Assembly (NCBI GenBank): GCA_965153355.1
Contig: OZ231126.1
Coordinates: 38,626,001 to 38,690,000 of the forward strand
Length of the DNA stretch: 64,000 nucleotides
Direction: 5' to 3'
DNA from: Flaccisagitta enflata
Lineage: Eukaryota; Chaetognatha; Sagittoidea; Aphragmophora
Shown piece after piece: positions 27,160 through 62,681 of the stretch. The notes under the pieces were generated by a model. It saw nothing but the letters and a program-made list of their open reading frames with translations. It was not told the origin of the DNA and did not search any database. Position 1 is the stretch's first letter. Each line of letters opens with the position of its first letter. The position numbers and the translations under genes were made by a program.

Positions 27160-28660
27160 AAAGCTCTGATATTTATTTTCTCAACGCGCACATCCAAATT
27201 TCTCAGACACGAAAAGATAGACCAAGTCATGATTACTTAGTCAGATCAGGTAACTTAACCGCACAATTTGCAACCCATTCGCGGTCGGATATGACCATGA
27301 ATTAGAAGATAAAAAAAAAAAAAAAAAAAATTGTTTATGAATTGACGGACGTAAAACGGAAGAGTTGAAATGTTTAGTTGTTTGTTTAGGTTCATCGATG
27401 ATATGAACTGTTAATGAAATTTGGGGATGAAAAAGGGAAAGGTTGACGGGGGGGGGGAACGGGGGTGAATACCGCGGAAGTGATTCAGCTTTCGGCTAAA
27501 TACGCACTTCTTTTTTTTCCTTTTTGAAGTTTTAATGTGTGAACTGCGAAGTGAATTATTGACTGAGTAATTTGCTGGCCTTAGTTTAGTTGTTGAATCT
27601 ATATACTTGATAGTCGTGGCCACGAGGATATATATGAAAGTCGAAAGTGTGGGAGAAAAGAGGCGAGAGAGACTCTGAGGGTCAATGACGAGGTAGAAAG
27701 GCCGAATGTTCAACAAATCATCGCATTATATGAGAGACACACAAAGTCAAGCTCCTCGCGTTGTGTAGTCTGAGGCGTTAATGTGTCCAAATTAAAAACC
27801 TGTTAAAAACCAACTTTACGTTTACCTTTTCTAATGGCCCACTGTTAATGGTTGTAAACAAAACATACTTACATGAACTAAACTTAGCATTTACCAATAC
27901 TAGGCGTACTGTGTCGGAAAATAAAACAACCGTTGAAAGGGTACCGTTCTACGCCGGAGATCTTTCGGTCATAAAAAGTGAACAAATAACGATGCTAAAT
28001 AATGAAACCAAAACTCCAGATAATCAAGGGCACTCTTCCACAGATCAGATTAAATTCAGGAAAAAAAAGGGTTGAAAACCCACCTCTCTCGCATAATTTT
28101 ACTGGGCGATGGATAGCGATATCATGTACATCAGAAAAAGTGTGTATCAATCACTGGCCAATTTCACTGATTGATTGTTTGAATTACTCAAAAGATCTAC
28201 GGTAGAAATTTTCCCTCTTCACACATTTTGCGCGGACGCTAAGTTTTTGCGGAGCGAAAATCGACGGCGATGATGAAGACATCGCAGAGATCATCGGGGG
28301 TGGGGGGGGGGGTGAGGGGGGGGGAGGAAAATGAAATTGAGGCGGAAAATTGAAAAAAAATCGTTGGTTGCTGTATGTCCAACAATAACAATGGGAATGA
28401 TATTGACAGTCGAAAAGAGAGTAAGATAGAAATAGGGAGAAGATTGGGGATGAGGGGGGGGGGGGGTTGATTTAAAAGGGACGCGATCATCGCATTTTTT
28501 AAAAGGAATGCTTGGGGTTTAGTTTGATGGTTTGTTTTTGTTTTTTTGTTTTTTTTTTGTTTATTTTTTTAAAGGGGGGAGGGGGGTTGTGTGATATTTG
28601 GCTAGCGTGAGACAATGATGAGGGGGATATTGAGGTAATTTTGAAATCACCTTGGTGAGG
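27160..28660. other. No recognised gene; G-runs
   Basis: Intergenic sequence with several poly-G runs (27450-27460, 28300-28322, 28455-28467). Short open frames such as 27848-28075 have no recognisable domain or splice context. Confidence 0.5.
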
Positions 28661-28664
28661 TGAG

Positions 28665-28666
<2 letters not shown>

Positions 28667-28762
<96 letters not shown>
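28667..28762. repeat. (AG)n microsatellite
   Basis: About 47 uninterrupted AG units. Confidence 0.98.
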
Positions 28763-28763
<1 letters not shown>

Positions 28764-29363
28764 AATTATGCGAGTGAAATGAGGGTATTCAAAGACAATA
28801 AAGAGTAGGGCGTTAAACGAAAGTAAATTTGTCCATGAAAAGGGTCGAAATTCATTTGATGCTAATGACTGGAGGCCGACGATGGGAGAGAGAAAAAGCT
28901 ATTAAGCTTAACACGTTTCGGATCAATGAGGCAAATTCTTCATGCCTCGCTCTTCGTAGGGCAATTTGGTTTCTGGTATGAGTTTCAAATGTTCAATTAC
29001 GCCTCACTTTTCCTCGCGTCATTTGTCATTTGTATGTACATTGTACAAACACTTAGAGGACACCATTTTTCCAAAGAGAAAAAATGCATCGATGCTTTTC
29101 ACGGTTTCGATCCCATTTGTAAGATACCTTTTTACAATTTTTCTTTTTGTACTTTACATCACCTTCTCTTTTTTCGATTTCTTTTCGTTGTCCTCGATCA
29201 TTAATTCATTTGTTCATTTGCATCTTTTCCTTGCTTTGCTTTGCTGTTTCTTGACTTCTTTTCTATGCCAATACTTTTTATGGCATGTTGTTCAATTGCT
29301 TGTTTGCTTATTTCCTTTCTATCCTTGCTTGCCTGCTTGCTTGCTTACTTGATGGTTGCTTCT

Positions 29364-29425
29364 TACCTTCCTTCCTTCCTTCCTTCCTTCCTTCCTTCCT
29401 TCCTTCCTTCCTTCCTTCCTTCCTT
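29364..29425. repeat. (TTCC)n microsatellite
   Basis: About 15 TTCC units with flanking TTGC and TTCT variants. A (CT)n array of about 30 units follows at 29720-29780. The rest of 28763-30307 shows no gene. Confidence 0.95.
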
Positions 29426-29718
29426 TCTTCCCTCCTTCCTACCGTCCTATCTTCCTCCGTTCCCTATTTATTTCCTTTCTATCTTCTTTTATCCAACTCT
29501 CTGTTTTTACTGTGGTTTCTCCATTTCTTTCTTTCTTTTTCTTTACCTGAAGACCTTTTGTCTCTCAGTCTGTCTGTCTGTCTGACAGTATGGCTGCCTG
29601 TCTACATCTCCCCCTCCCTCTCTTTGTCTCCCGTTTTCCCCCCACCGCCGTCGTTTTTCAACGGGGATTTTCTCGCCCCTTAATTTCACTAGTATTTCGA
29701 TCCTCTTCCTGTTTTCCC

Positions 29719-29783
<65 letters not shown>

Positions 29784-30307
29784 CTCTTGATCTCCGATCT
29801 GCCGCCGACGGCGTAAAAATTGAAATCCCGCCTATGATTATTTGTGCACAAATTGTGCGTATCAACTTTCACCAATATTGACACCTTGAAGACAGCATCG
29901 GATTATGGTTAGCATTTTTATTCACCAATCACCATAAGCCCAGCTTGATTAATTTTCATTTTGAAATAATAAAATACCCTCATCAGCTGGTGGTATCTTT
30001 GTCGTCAGCTCTTTTTACTAAGTTCAAATTTCAACGACGCAAAAAATTTACAAAAAAAATCGTTATGTTAGTCTAAACGAAGCCGATAGGAGAAACATCG
30101 CCTTTGACAATGCTAACGACTTTTTTTTAGTAGCCTCCTAGTAGCCTCCTAGGAATGGCAAAATGGAAACACATCGAATTATTTTCAACTACTTGTATTT
30201 TTAAAGGCGCCGATTCACTTAATTTAATTCTAATTGCCTCCTCAAACATACAACGTAGCATGAATCCAGAAAAAGAATTAGAATCCACCCTCCACTGAAC
30301 AATACTG

Positions 30308-49659
<19,352 letters not shown>

Positions 49660-49722
49660 AATTCTAGTATTTTGTCAATACATTGTTATTTCTTTCATCT
49701 TTTTTCACTATTATGCACGGTA

Positions 49723-50316
49723 ACTACACTACGATGGGAGCAATGACGACCCAGGTACCTTAATTTTGTTTGTATCATAAAATATTTAAGATTTAGGGTA
49801 ATTAAAGGTTGCCTTATTGAGTGAAAATGTTTGCATCTCTCAAACTTCAACTTGCGACTTGATCTCATCAAGACTTCATTTTTCAAAGTTCTAACCTATC
49901 TCAATAGATCAGGTGGAAAATTTTGTATTGTTCTGAAAAAAAATCAGCTCAATCGGTCTATTTTTACAGGTTTTATGGCCATTTTAAGTTTTGCCCAAAA
50001 ATTAATTTGCATAACTTTTGATTATTAAATATAGCCGTAAAACCTCTAAAAATAATCCGATTGAGCTGATTTTTTTTTTCAAAATCATATAAAATTTTTC
50101 GCCCAATCTAATGAAATTAGTTGGAACCTTGAAAAATGAAGTCTTGGTGAGGTCAAGTCACAAATTGAGGTTTAAGAGATGCAAATGCATTCACTCAATA
50201 GAGCAACCTCTAATTAGCCTAGATTTCAAATATGTTATAATACAAATGAAATTAGGATACCTAAAATCTATACTCCAGTCTAGGTCGTCATTGCTCCCAT
50301 CGTACTGTAGTTGTTT
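49723..50316. mobile_element. Near-complete palindromic element
   Basis: Ends ACTACGATGGGAGCAATGACG and CGTCATTGCTCCCATCGTA. The arms of about 290 bp correspond along most of their length, for example CAGCTCAATCGG near 49948 and CCGATTGAGCTGA near 50058. Lies just after the homeobox stop and may fall in its 3' UTR. Confidence 0.8.
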
Positions 50317-50479
50317 TTGCTTATCGCCATGAAAATCTTTGTCTGTTATTTTCTTTCGTTTGTCTACTTGTGATTTTTTAACCTTCGATAAATGAAAATA
50401 CCATCTCAGAAAACTGTTTCAGATTTTATTACTTACATTCAACATCAGATATCGAGCAGAAGCTAAATCTTTTTTTTTT

Positions 50480-50688
50480 TTTTTTTTTCCGCATTGTATA
50501 AGAAGCCTTGTCCGTCTGTCCGTCCATCGGTTGGTCCGTAACACACGAGTCAAAAGTTGTGGAAACGCGCATTTGGATGTGTGTTTGTGTAAGGGGGTTG
50601 CTGAAGGAATAATGGGGTGAGTCTGAGTTGGATGCCCCTGCCCACCCGTCCGCAATGATATTTTGACCCTGCGTCAGTGGCTTTTCTT
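50480..50688 (-). mobile_element. GGAC element, old subfamily 3 copy
   Basis: CCGCATTGTATAAGAAGCC, TTGTCCGTCTGTCCGTCC, GATGCCCCTGCCCACCC, GTCCGCAATGATATTTTGACC. The hairpin end is degraded into a poly-T run. Confidence 0.7.
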
Positions 50689-50859
50689 TTAAAGCTGACT
50701 TAATGAATCAGCATTTATGAACAGAATTTTGGAGAGCAAAGGCTCAATTAAGCATTTGTACGCAGCACTTATTGAAAGAAGAATATTGAATTAGCTAGAT
50801 GGACAAATCAACAGCATGATTTTGTTAGGCTAGATTTTTTCCAACGATTGTTTTTAGAT

Positions 50860-50925
50860 GTGTCCTTGCATCTCTATGATAGGCTGTGTCCGTTGGTCGG
50901 TCGGTTGGTCGGTAACGCATATGTA
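50860..50925 (-). mobile_element. Hairpin end of a subfamily 4 GGAC element
   Basis: TTTTTAGATGTGTCCTTGCATCTC, TGTGTCCGTTGGTCGGTCGG. Cut off where the fold-back element at 50929 begins. Confidence 0.6.
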
Positions 50926-50928
50926 ACA

Positions 50929-51365
50929 AGTCATCCAAGGATTGCACATGGTCAGCGGTACCCGATGCCCTGCATGGAGTGATAGCTGAAGAAGTGGAGT
51001 GAGAGCATGGCAGCGGCCCCAAAGGGCCAATGTCCTGTAGGACACAGGGGTGAATTTCCATATGTCCTGAGAGGGCATATTTGAGGCCTTTGGAGCAATT
51101 TCCCATAATATTCAATGAGAGTATTGCATTTTTTCAATTTCTCATCAATTTGCCATGTTATTCAATGGGAATTTCACATTTTTTTCATTTTTCATCAATT
51201 TCCAATGATATTCAATGGGAAGTTTGCATTTTATCAATTTCCCATGTTATTCAATAGGGAAGCTTCAGGGGGGGACGGGCGGAAGGTCAGACGGATGGAC
51301 GTATGGAAATTCACCCCTGTATCCTACAGGACATCAACCCTTTGGGGCCGCTGCCCAAAAAGCAT
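50929..51365. mobile_element. Fold-back element of the GGTACCC/GGACATC family, short core
   Basis: Left: CATCCAAGGATTGCACATGG, GCGGTACCCGATGCCCTGC, CAATGTCCTGTAGGACAC, GGGGTGAATTTCCATATG. Right: GGAAATTCACCCCTGT, CTACAGGACATCAACCC, GGCCGCTGCCCAAAAAG. The core repeats a CAATTTCCCATGTTATTCAA-like unit. Confidence 0.78.
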
Positions 51366-51424
51366 CAGAATCTTGTATTTTTTTATCAGGAAATTCATAT
51401 TAACTCAGTAAAAGTAGCATGTAT

Positions 51425-51620
51425 ACATAGAATAATTCATTCATTAAATCATTCATTCATATAAAACATTCATTCATAAAAAGAACATTCGTTCATAAAA
51501 GACATTCATAAAAAAAACATTCATTCATTCATAAAAAACATTCATTCATAAAAAAACTTTCATTCATAAAAAACTTTCATCCAAAGAGGACGCATCGTTG
51601 GCCTACTTGGCCTTGTTCTT
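51425..51620. repeat. (CATTCATAAAA)n and end of a GGAC element
   Basis: Irregular ATTCATAAAAAA repeats to about 51580, then GAGGACGCATCGTTGGCC and CTTGGCCTTGTTC, the 5' end of a subfamily 4 element on the minus strand. Confidence 0.7.
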
Positions 51621-51959
51621 TTACTGTCAATTCGGTCATTTTAATCAACGACAAACTTTACCTGGTCGCCTCGATCTCTTATCTCACATTTTCGAGGAGG
51701 CCAACTTTTTATTCCTCAGCCAATCTCGCTACGATCTCCTCGACAAAGTTTTGTATAATTATCTTCTTTCTTGATTTCCAGCTCAAGAAATCAATATTGG
51801 ATACAACATCAACAATCGCCTAATTAGAGTGTCTATCTTTTTGCATGTTTGCCTGTTTACCTACCTGCTTGTCTACCTGTCTGCCTGCAAATCGGTTGAT
51901 TGTACACTAAGCTGTGGAAACCTGTTTTAAGTTTTCCACCGCAAATCGATCTCAGAAAT

Positions 51960-51962
<3 letters not shown>

Positions 51963-52053
<91 letters not shown>

Positions 52054-52077
52054 AGAGAAAGAGAAAGAGAAAGAGAG
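51963..52077. repeat. (AG)n microsatellite
   Basis: About 42 AG units, then GAGAAA variants. 52080-52897 shows no gene. Confidence 0.97.
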
Positions 52078-52897
52078 ACGAAGGTCCGCCCCTTAAAGTT
52101 AAAGTTTGAATCCGTGTTGAATTACAAGTACAGATGAATGTAAAAAAAGATTTCGAACTCAGCATTCTTGGAAAAGCCTTTTATGTATATAAATTAAAAA
52201 TGAAGTGAGGGCGAGCGAAATTTTTTTTCAAGGTTGACAATTTTTGACAAATCAAAGCCCGTAGGACATCAACCGGAGAATCTTAAGAGGTATGTCTATC
52301 ATAATTGGATTTAATGGTTCAGTAAATAAGAAGGAAAAGATTAAGCTGTTGCAAAAAGATGAAAAACAAGTACCTCGGGGGTACAACGATGTGTTTTGGT
52401 GCTTCACATAGCAAAAGTTGTTTATTTCTTTTCATCCTCTTTACCTAATGTGGAATGGGCAATTTTAGGACCCTTACCATTTTTCTTTTATCAAAAATTG
52501 TTCATCTTCCGTTTTTTAGAAAATTGTTTTTGAGAGCCTAATTTGTATATTGCAGTGGGATAAAAAAGTTTGCTGATCTTCTCTGAATTAGCTTTTATAA
52601 ACTTCTGCTCTTTAGAGAATTGTTAACCTGCTTTTTCACAAGCTCTTACGTAACTTATGCTCTGATATTTTGATTTATTTTCATAAAAATCATGGTTTTC
52701 TAAAACTAACAATTGTTCCTTTTGTAACAAGACTACACAGGATTTTGCTGAATTCTGGGAAATCTGAGTAAACTTTAAGGCCAAAACAAAAACGGAAGAT
52801 GAAGGAATTTTGAGAAAAGGAAAACGGTCATCTTCATGATTTTTTTCATTCCATATTGGGTTAGCGGGACGAGAAGAAAATCAAATTTTTTGCTATA

Positions 52898-52980
52898 CGA
52901 AGCACGCAAACGATGCGTCCACATGCGGCTTAGCTCGTAAATGACATTTGTACTAAAACTGATAAACTCATACAGACAAA

Positions 52981-53059
<79 letters not shown>

Positions 53060-53209
53060 AACATTGCATCAGCCCAATGTCAGAAACTAAAATGATGAAA
53101 TCGATTTTGAGACGTTTGCGATCGTTTTCAACTCGAGCGTGACGGATCCACCGACCAACCAATGGACGGACAAAGCCTCCTATAGAGATGCGTGGACGCA
53201 TCTAAAAAG
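52898..53209 (+). mobile_element. GGAC element, subfamily 4, with internal (CT)n
   Basis: CGAAGCACGCAAAC, block GATGCGTCCACATG, a (CT)n array at 52983-53057, CCGACCAACCAATGGACGG, AGAGATGCGTGGACGCATCTAAAAAG. The block GATGCGTCCA and TGGACGCATC pair over 10 bp. Its long microsatellite is unique among the copies here. Confidence 0.82.
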
Positions 53210-53528
53210 AAGAAAAAAAGAAGAAAAAGAAAAACACAAAAACAAAAAATTGACTATGAAGAACAAGAAACCAAAACAGACGCAAAATCATTACATAAAA
53301 CAACAAAAACAACATCACGACAACAACAACAATAACAACAACAACAAAAAACATCAACATCAACATAAGGAAGCACACCCGTGACAAGCGTAATGATAAA
53401 CTTTCTCGTGTGCATTCGTCACACATTATTTACAAAATAATTTAAATGTTAGGGAGCAATAACCGAAACAGTAACGATTAAATATTTACAAAAAATATGT
53501 CATTGTACAAAGAGACGGAGAGGCTAAG

Positions 53529-53713
53529 TTTTTAGTCGCGTGCTACGCGACTCTACACCCCGCTTTGTCGGTCCGTCCGTCCGTCCGTTTATCAAACTTT
53601 ACTTTTTTTGTTGTTTTTTTTTTGCGGTTTTTGGCCCAAATGATCTGCTGACCTCAACTACGGCCCCTGCCCACCCGCACGCGACTGGGGTAGCCGTGTA
53701 TCCAGCCTTGTTT
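53529..53713 (-). mobile_element. GGAC element, subfamily 1
   Basis: TTTTTAGTCGCGTGCTACGCGACT, CTACACCCCGCTTTGTCGG, (CCGT)n, GCCCCTGCCCACCC, GCACGCGACTGGGGTAGCC, TCCAGCCTTGTTT. Complete and well conserved. Confidence 0.88.
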
Positions 53714-53813
53714 CTCGTACTGGTGATCAAAGCAAGATAAAAAGTTTATCATGAATTATTCCAAGATTGCGCGCGCAACCTCGATGTTACATGTTACGCA
53801 GTTACACAGGACA

Positions 53814-53996
53814 AAACAAGGCCGGATACACGGCTACCCCAGTACAGTGCGGGTGGGCAGGGGCGGTGATAGTGAAGGTCCCTTGAGCATCATGGCAGCA
53901 GCAGTGAAATAAAAAAGCACAACAACGCCAAAATAGTAATAATGTTACCGAGGGACCGATCGACCGACTGACATAGCGGGGTGTTAAGTCACAAAA
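53814..53996 (+). mobile_element. GGAC element, subfamily 1, decayed hairpin
   Basis: AACAAGGCCGGATACACGGC, CCCCAGTACAGTGCGGGTGGGC, AGGGGC, GGGACCGATCGACCGACTGAC, AGCGGGGTGTTAAGTCACAAAAAA. Confidence 0.75.
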
Positions 53997-54023
53997 AACG
54001 CAAAAAAAAGAAAAAAATTGATA

Positions 54024-54372
54024 CCGTATTTCTTGTAATTAGCGCCCCGGGCGCTTTCCAAATTAGAATAAGACATTGCCATTTCTAACCTGTAATTAGC
54101 GCCCCCTTAGTAACCTATATGTACATGATTTTGCATAAAATTTACTTTTTTTGATAAATCTATTATATTTCAGTGCAGTAAAATACTGAAAAATTGAGTT
54201 CTGATGTATTACAAGCTTTATTCATGTGGATTTTGCAAAAAAAAAAACTTAGTTTAAAAAAATTTAAAAGGATTTTTCACATAACAAAATAATTTGTCAT
54301 TAACTCATTCTCTCATCGAAAGGGGGGGGGGGGCGCTAATTAGAGGGGGGGCGATAAATGCAAGAAATACGG
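54024..54372 (+). mobile_element. Complete GCGC MITE just upstream of the sorting nexin gene
   Basis: 349 bp between TA dinucleotides, ends CCGTATTTCTTGTAATTAGC and AATGCAAGAAATACGG. Its right end is 86 bp before the sorting nexin ATG, so it probably lies in the promoter or 5' UTR. Confidence 0.87.
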
Positions 54373-54458
54373 TATGTATTTTTCAAAATTTTAAAACCCC
54401 CTTTTACAAAGCCAAATTGCTAAGTCGGAGAAAGAGAAACAAAAGAGCATCGACCAAC

Positions 54459-60928
<6,470 letters not shown>

Positions 60929-60939
60929 CATGATTTTCT

Positions 60940-61158
60940 CTTTTTAAAAGTCGCGTACACGTGATTTGATGCTGGTCCATCGGCTGCTTAGTCCGTTTTT
61001 TTGTCCTTTGCTTGGGAACATACTTTATTTTCATTGAACGGCGCTTGAGGGCGGTTTTAGCATGATTGCTCCTACCCGTACCTAATCGCTGCTGAGGCCA
61101 CCTGTAAGCAACTGGGATACTTGTGGTACTGTGATAGCCATGTTTCCAGCCTTGTTGA
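60940..61158 (-). mobile_element. GGAC element, old copy, after the sorting nexin stop
   Basis: TTTTTAAAAGTCGCGTACACGTG, GGTCCATCGGCTGCTTAGTCC, GCCATGTTTCCAGCCTTGTT. Starts 12 bp after the stop codon, so probably lies in the 3' UTR. Confidence 0.6.
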
Positions 61159-61196
61159 TTTGTGATCGCGAAGAAGAAATTATGCCTAGTGCTGAT

Positions 61197-61340
61197 TTTT
61201 AGTTGCGGACACGCAACTCTATAAGAGGCTTTGTCCGTCCGTCCGTCGTTCCGTAAGCACGAGTCGAAAAGTGGGAAAACGCGCATTTCCGCCCCTGCCC
61301 ACCCGTCCGCAACTGGTGGCCGTGTATCCGGCCTTGTTTA
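61197..61340 (-). mobile_element. GGAC element, subfamily 3, short copy
   Basis: TTTTTAGTTGCGGACACGCAACT, CTATAAGAGGCTTTGTCC, (CCGT)n, GCCCCTGCCCACCC, GTCCGCAACTGG, CCGGCCTTGTTT. Arms pair exactly. Confidence 0.88.
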
Positions 61341-61394
61341 TTTCCTCAGGCCGTATCCTTGTCAACCAGCAGCCCAAAATTTTGCAAAAGACGA

Positions 61395-61595
61395 ACCAAG
61401 TGATCGAGGGGTCACAAGATCGTTCCGGACGGGTGGGCAGGGGCGTCCAACCCCTATTCACACCCCAGGCCCCCTCACCTCAAAAAAAAGCATCTAAAAC
61501 ACTTTTTTTTTCCAATTTTTGACTTGTGTTCACGGACGGACCAACGGACCCACGGACAAAGCCTCTTAAAGAGTTGCGTGTCCGCAACTAAAAAT
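61395..61595 (+). mobile_element. GGAC element, subfamily 3
   Basis: AACCAAGTGATCGAGGGGTCAC, CGTTCCGGACGGGTGGGC, AGGGGC, CGGACGGACCAACGG, AAAGCCTCTTAAAGAGTTGC, GTGTCCGCAACTAAAAA. Opposite in orientation to the copy at 61197, 54 bp apart. Confidence 0.85.
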
Positions 61596-61889
61596 GGGCT
61601 CAAATGATCGTTGTGAATGTGTGGAAATACTTCTGTGAAATTCTGATGTCACGCGCACAACTGTAGGTGCGCGATAACAATTACAAAACCAGTTCTGTCT
61701 CTTTACAACATTGAACTTCTTTCAGACAGAAAAAAAAATTGTACAACTAAGCTAGCTTTCTTGCACCTATTGCATCACCAGGTTTGTATTGACACGACTG
61801 GGACGAGGTCTCATGGTAAATATTGTCTGCAAAAAAAAAAAAAAAAAAATGAAGCTCGCATTTATTTCCCTTCTATCTTTTTTATTTAC

Positions 61890-62090
61890 AAAACAAGGCC
61901 GGATACACGTCCCAGTCGCGTGCGGTTGGGCTGGGGCTGTGTTTGGGCAGGAGCAGTAAGGCCAAAGACCGCAAAAACCCAAAAAAAGTAAAGTGTGACG
62001 GACCAACAGACCAACAGATGGACGGACTGAGGGACAAACGGACGGACCGACAAAGCGGGGTGTAGAGTCGCGTAGCACGCGACTAAAAAG
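61890..62090 (+). mobile_element. GGAC element, subfamily 1
   Basis: AACAAGGCCGGATACACG, CCAGTCGCGTGCGGTTGGGC, (GGAC)n, AAAGCGGGGTGTAG, AGTCGCGTAGCACGCGACTAAAAAG. The sequence to 62681 beyond it has no recognised feature. Confidence 0.85.
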
Positions 62091-62681
62091 GAGCATCACG
62101 AGAAAGAATCATTGAGTGTTAAATAATCCTCAACGATGCAGAAAAGCAAGTCCAAAAAGAAACATCACGATTGAATCATTAGGTGCATTTGTTTAATGTA
62201 TAGTTCAGAACACCATTTCTTTTAAAAATATCTGAGCAAGGCAAACATTTTAGCTCTAACGTCTATCATGGAATAAAATCATGGCACGCATTATGTTCTT
62301 GTTAATTTTTTAGAATGCTAAAATACTGCTGTTTAAATACAACTAACAAAATATATGAAAAATACGTAAATTTCCACTGGTACTAAAACGCAGCTTTTAC
62401 AGCCTTGTAAAAGAATCATAGGATACTCAACTAGATATAGTAGATATACCTTTGCCAGTAATAGTTCAAGGTATCATGCTATTGGTTAAGTTCTCTTTGT
62501 CAGTTACAAATGACATGATGTAAACCATTTCTATTCGAATTCTACAAAACATAAAGAAAAGGAGGAAAACTTTAAAAAAAGGAGGAAAAATTTTCAAGGT
62601 GAAGGGATTGGATAACTTTTAATGTGCGGTTGTTGATTCGAGTTAAGTCTCAAATTGTTCATGCCTGAGGTTGATTCTGCC

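Noticed and set aside
28926-29352. Overlapping hydrophobic frames that could suggest a membrane protein
   Set aside because: AT/TC-rich low-complexity sequence running into a TTCC microsatellite; no supported splice sites or family motif.
54294-54458. N-terminal extension of the sorting nexin frame (55 residues)
   Set aside because: It is translated from the right end of a MITE and its poly-G run, has no family similarity, and the ATG at 54459 starts right before SH3-1.
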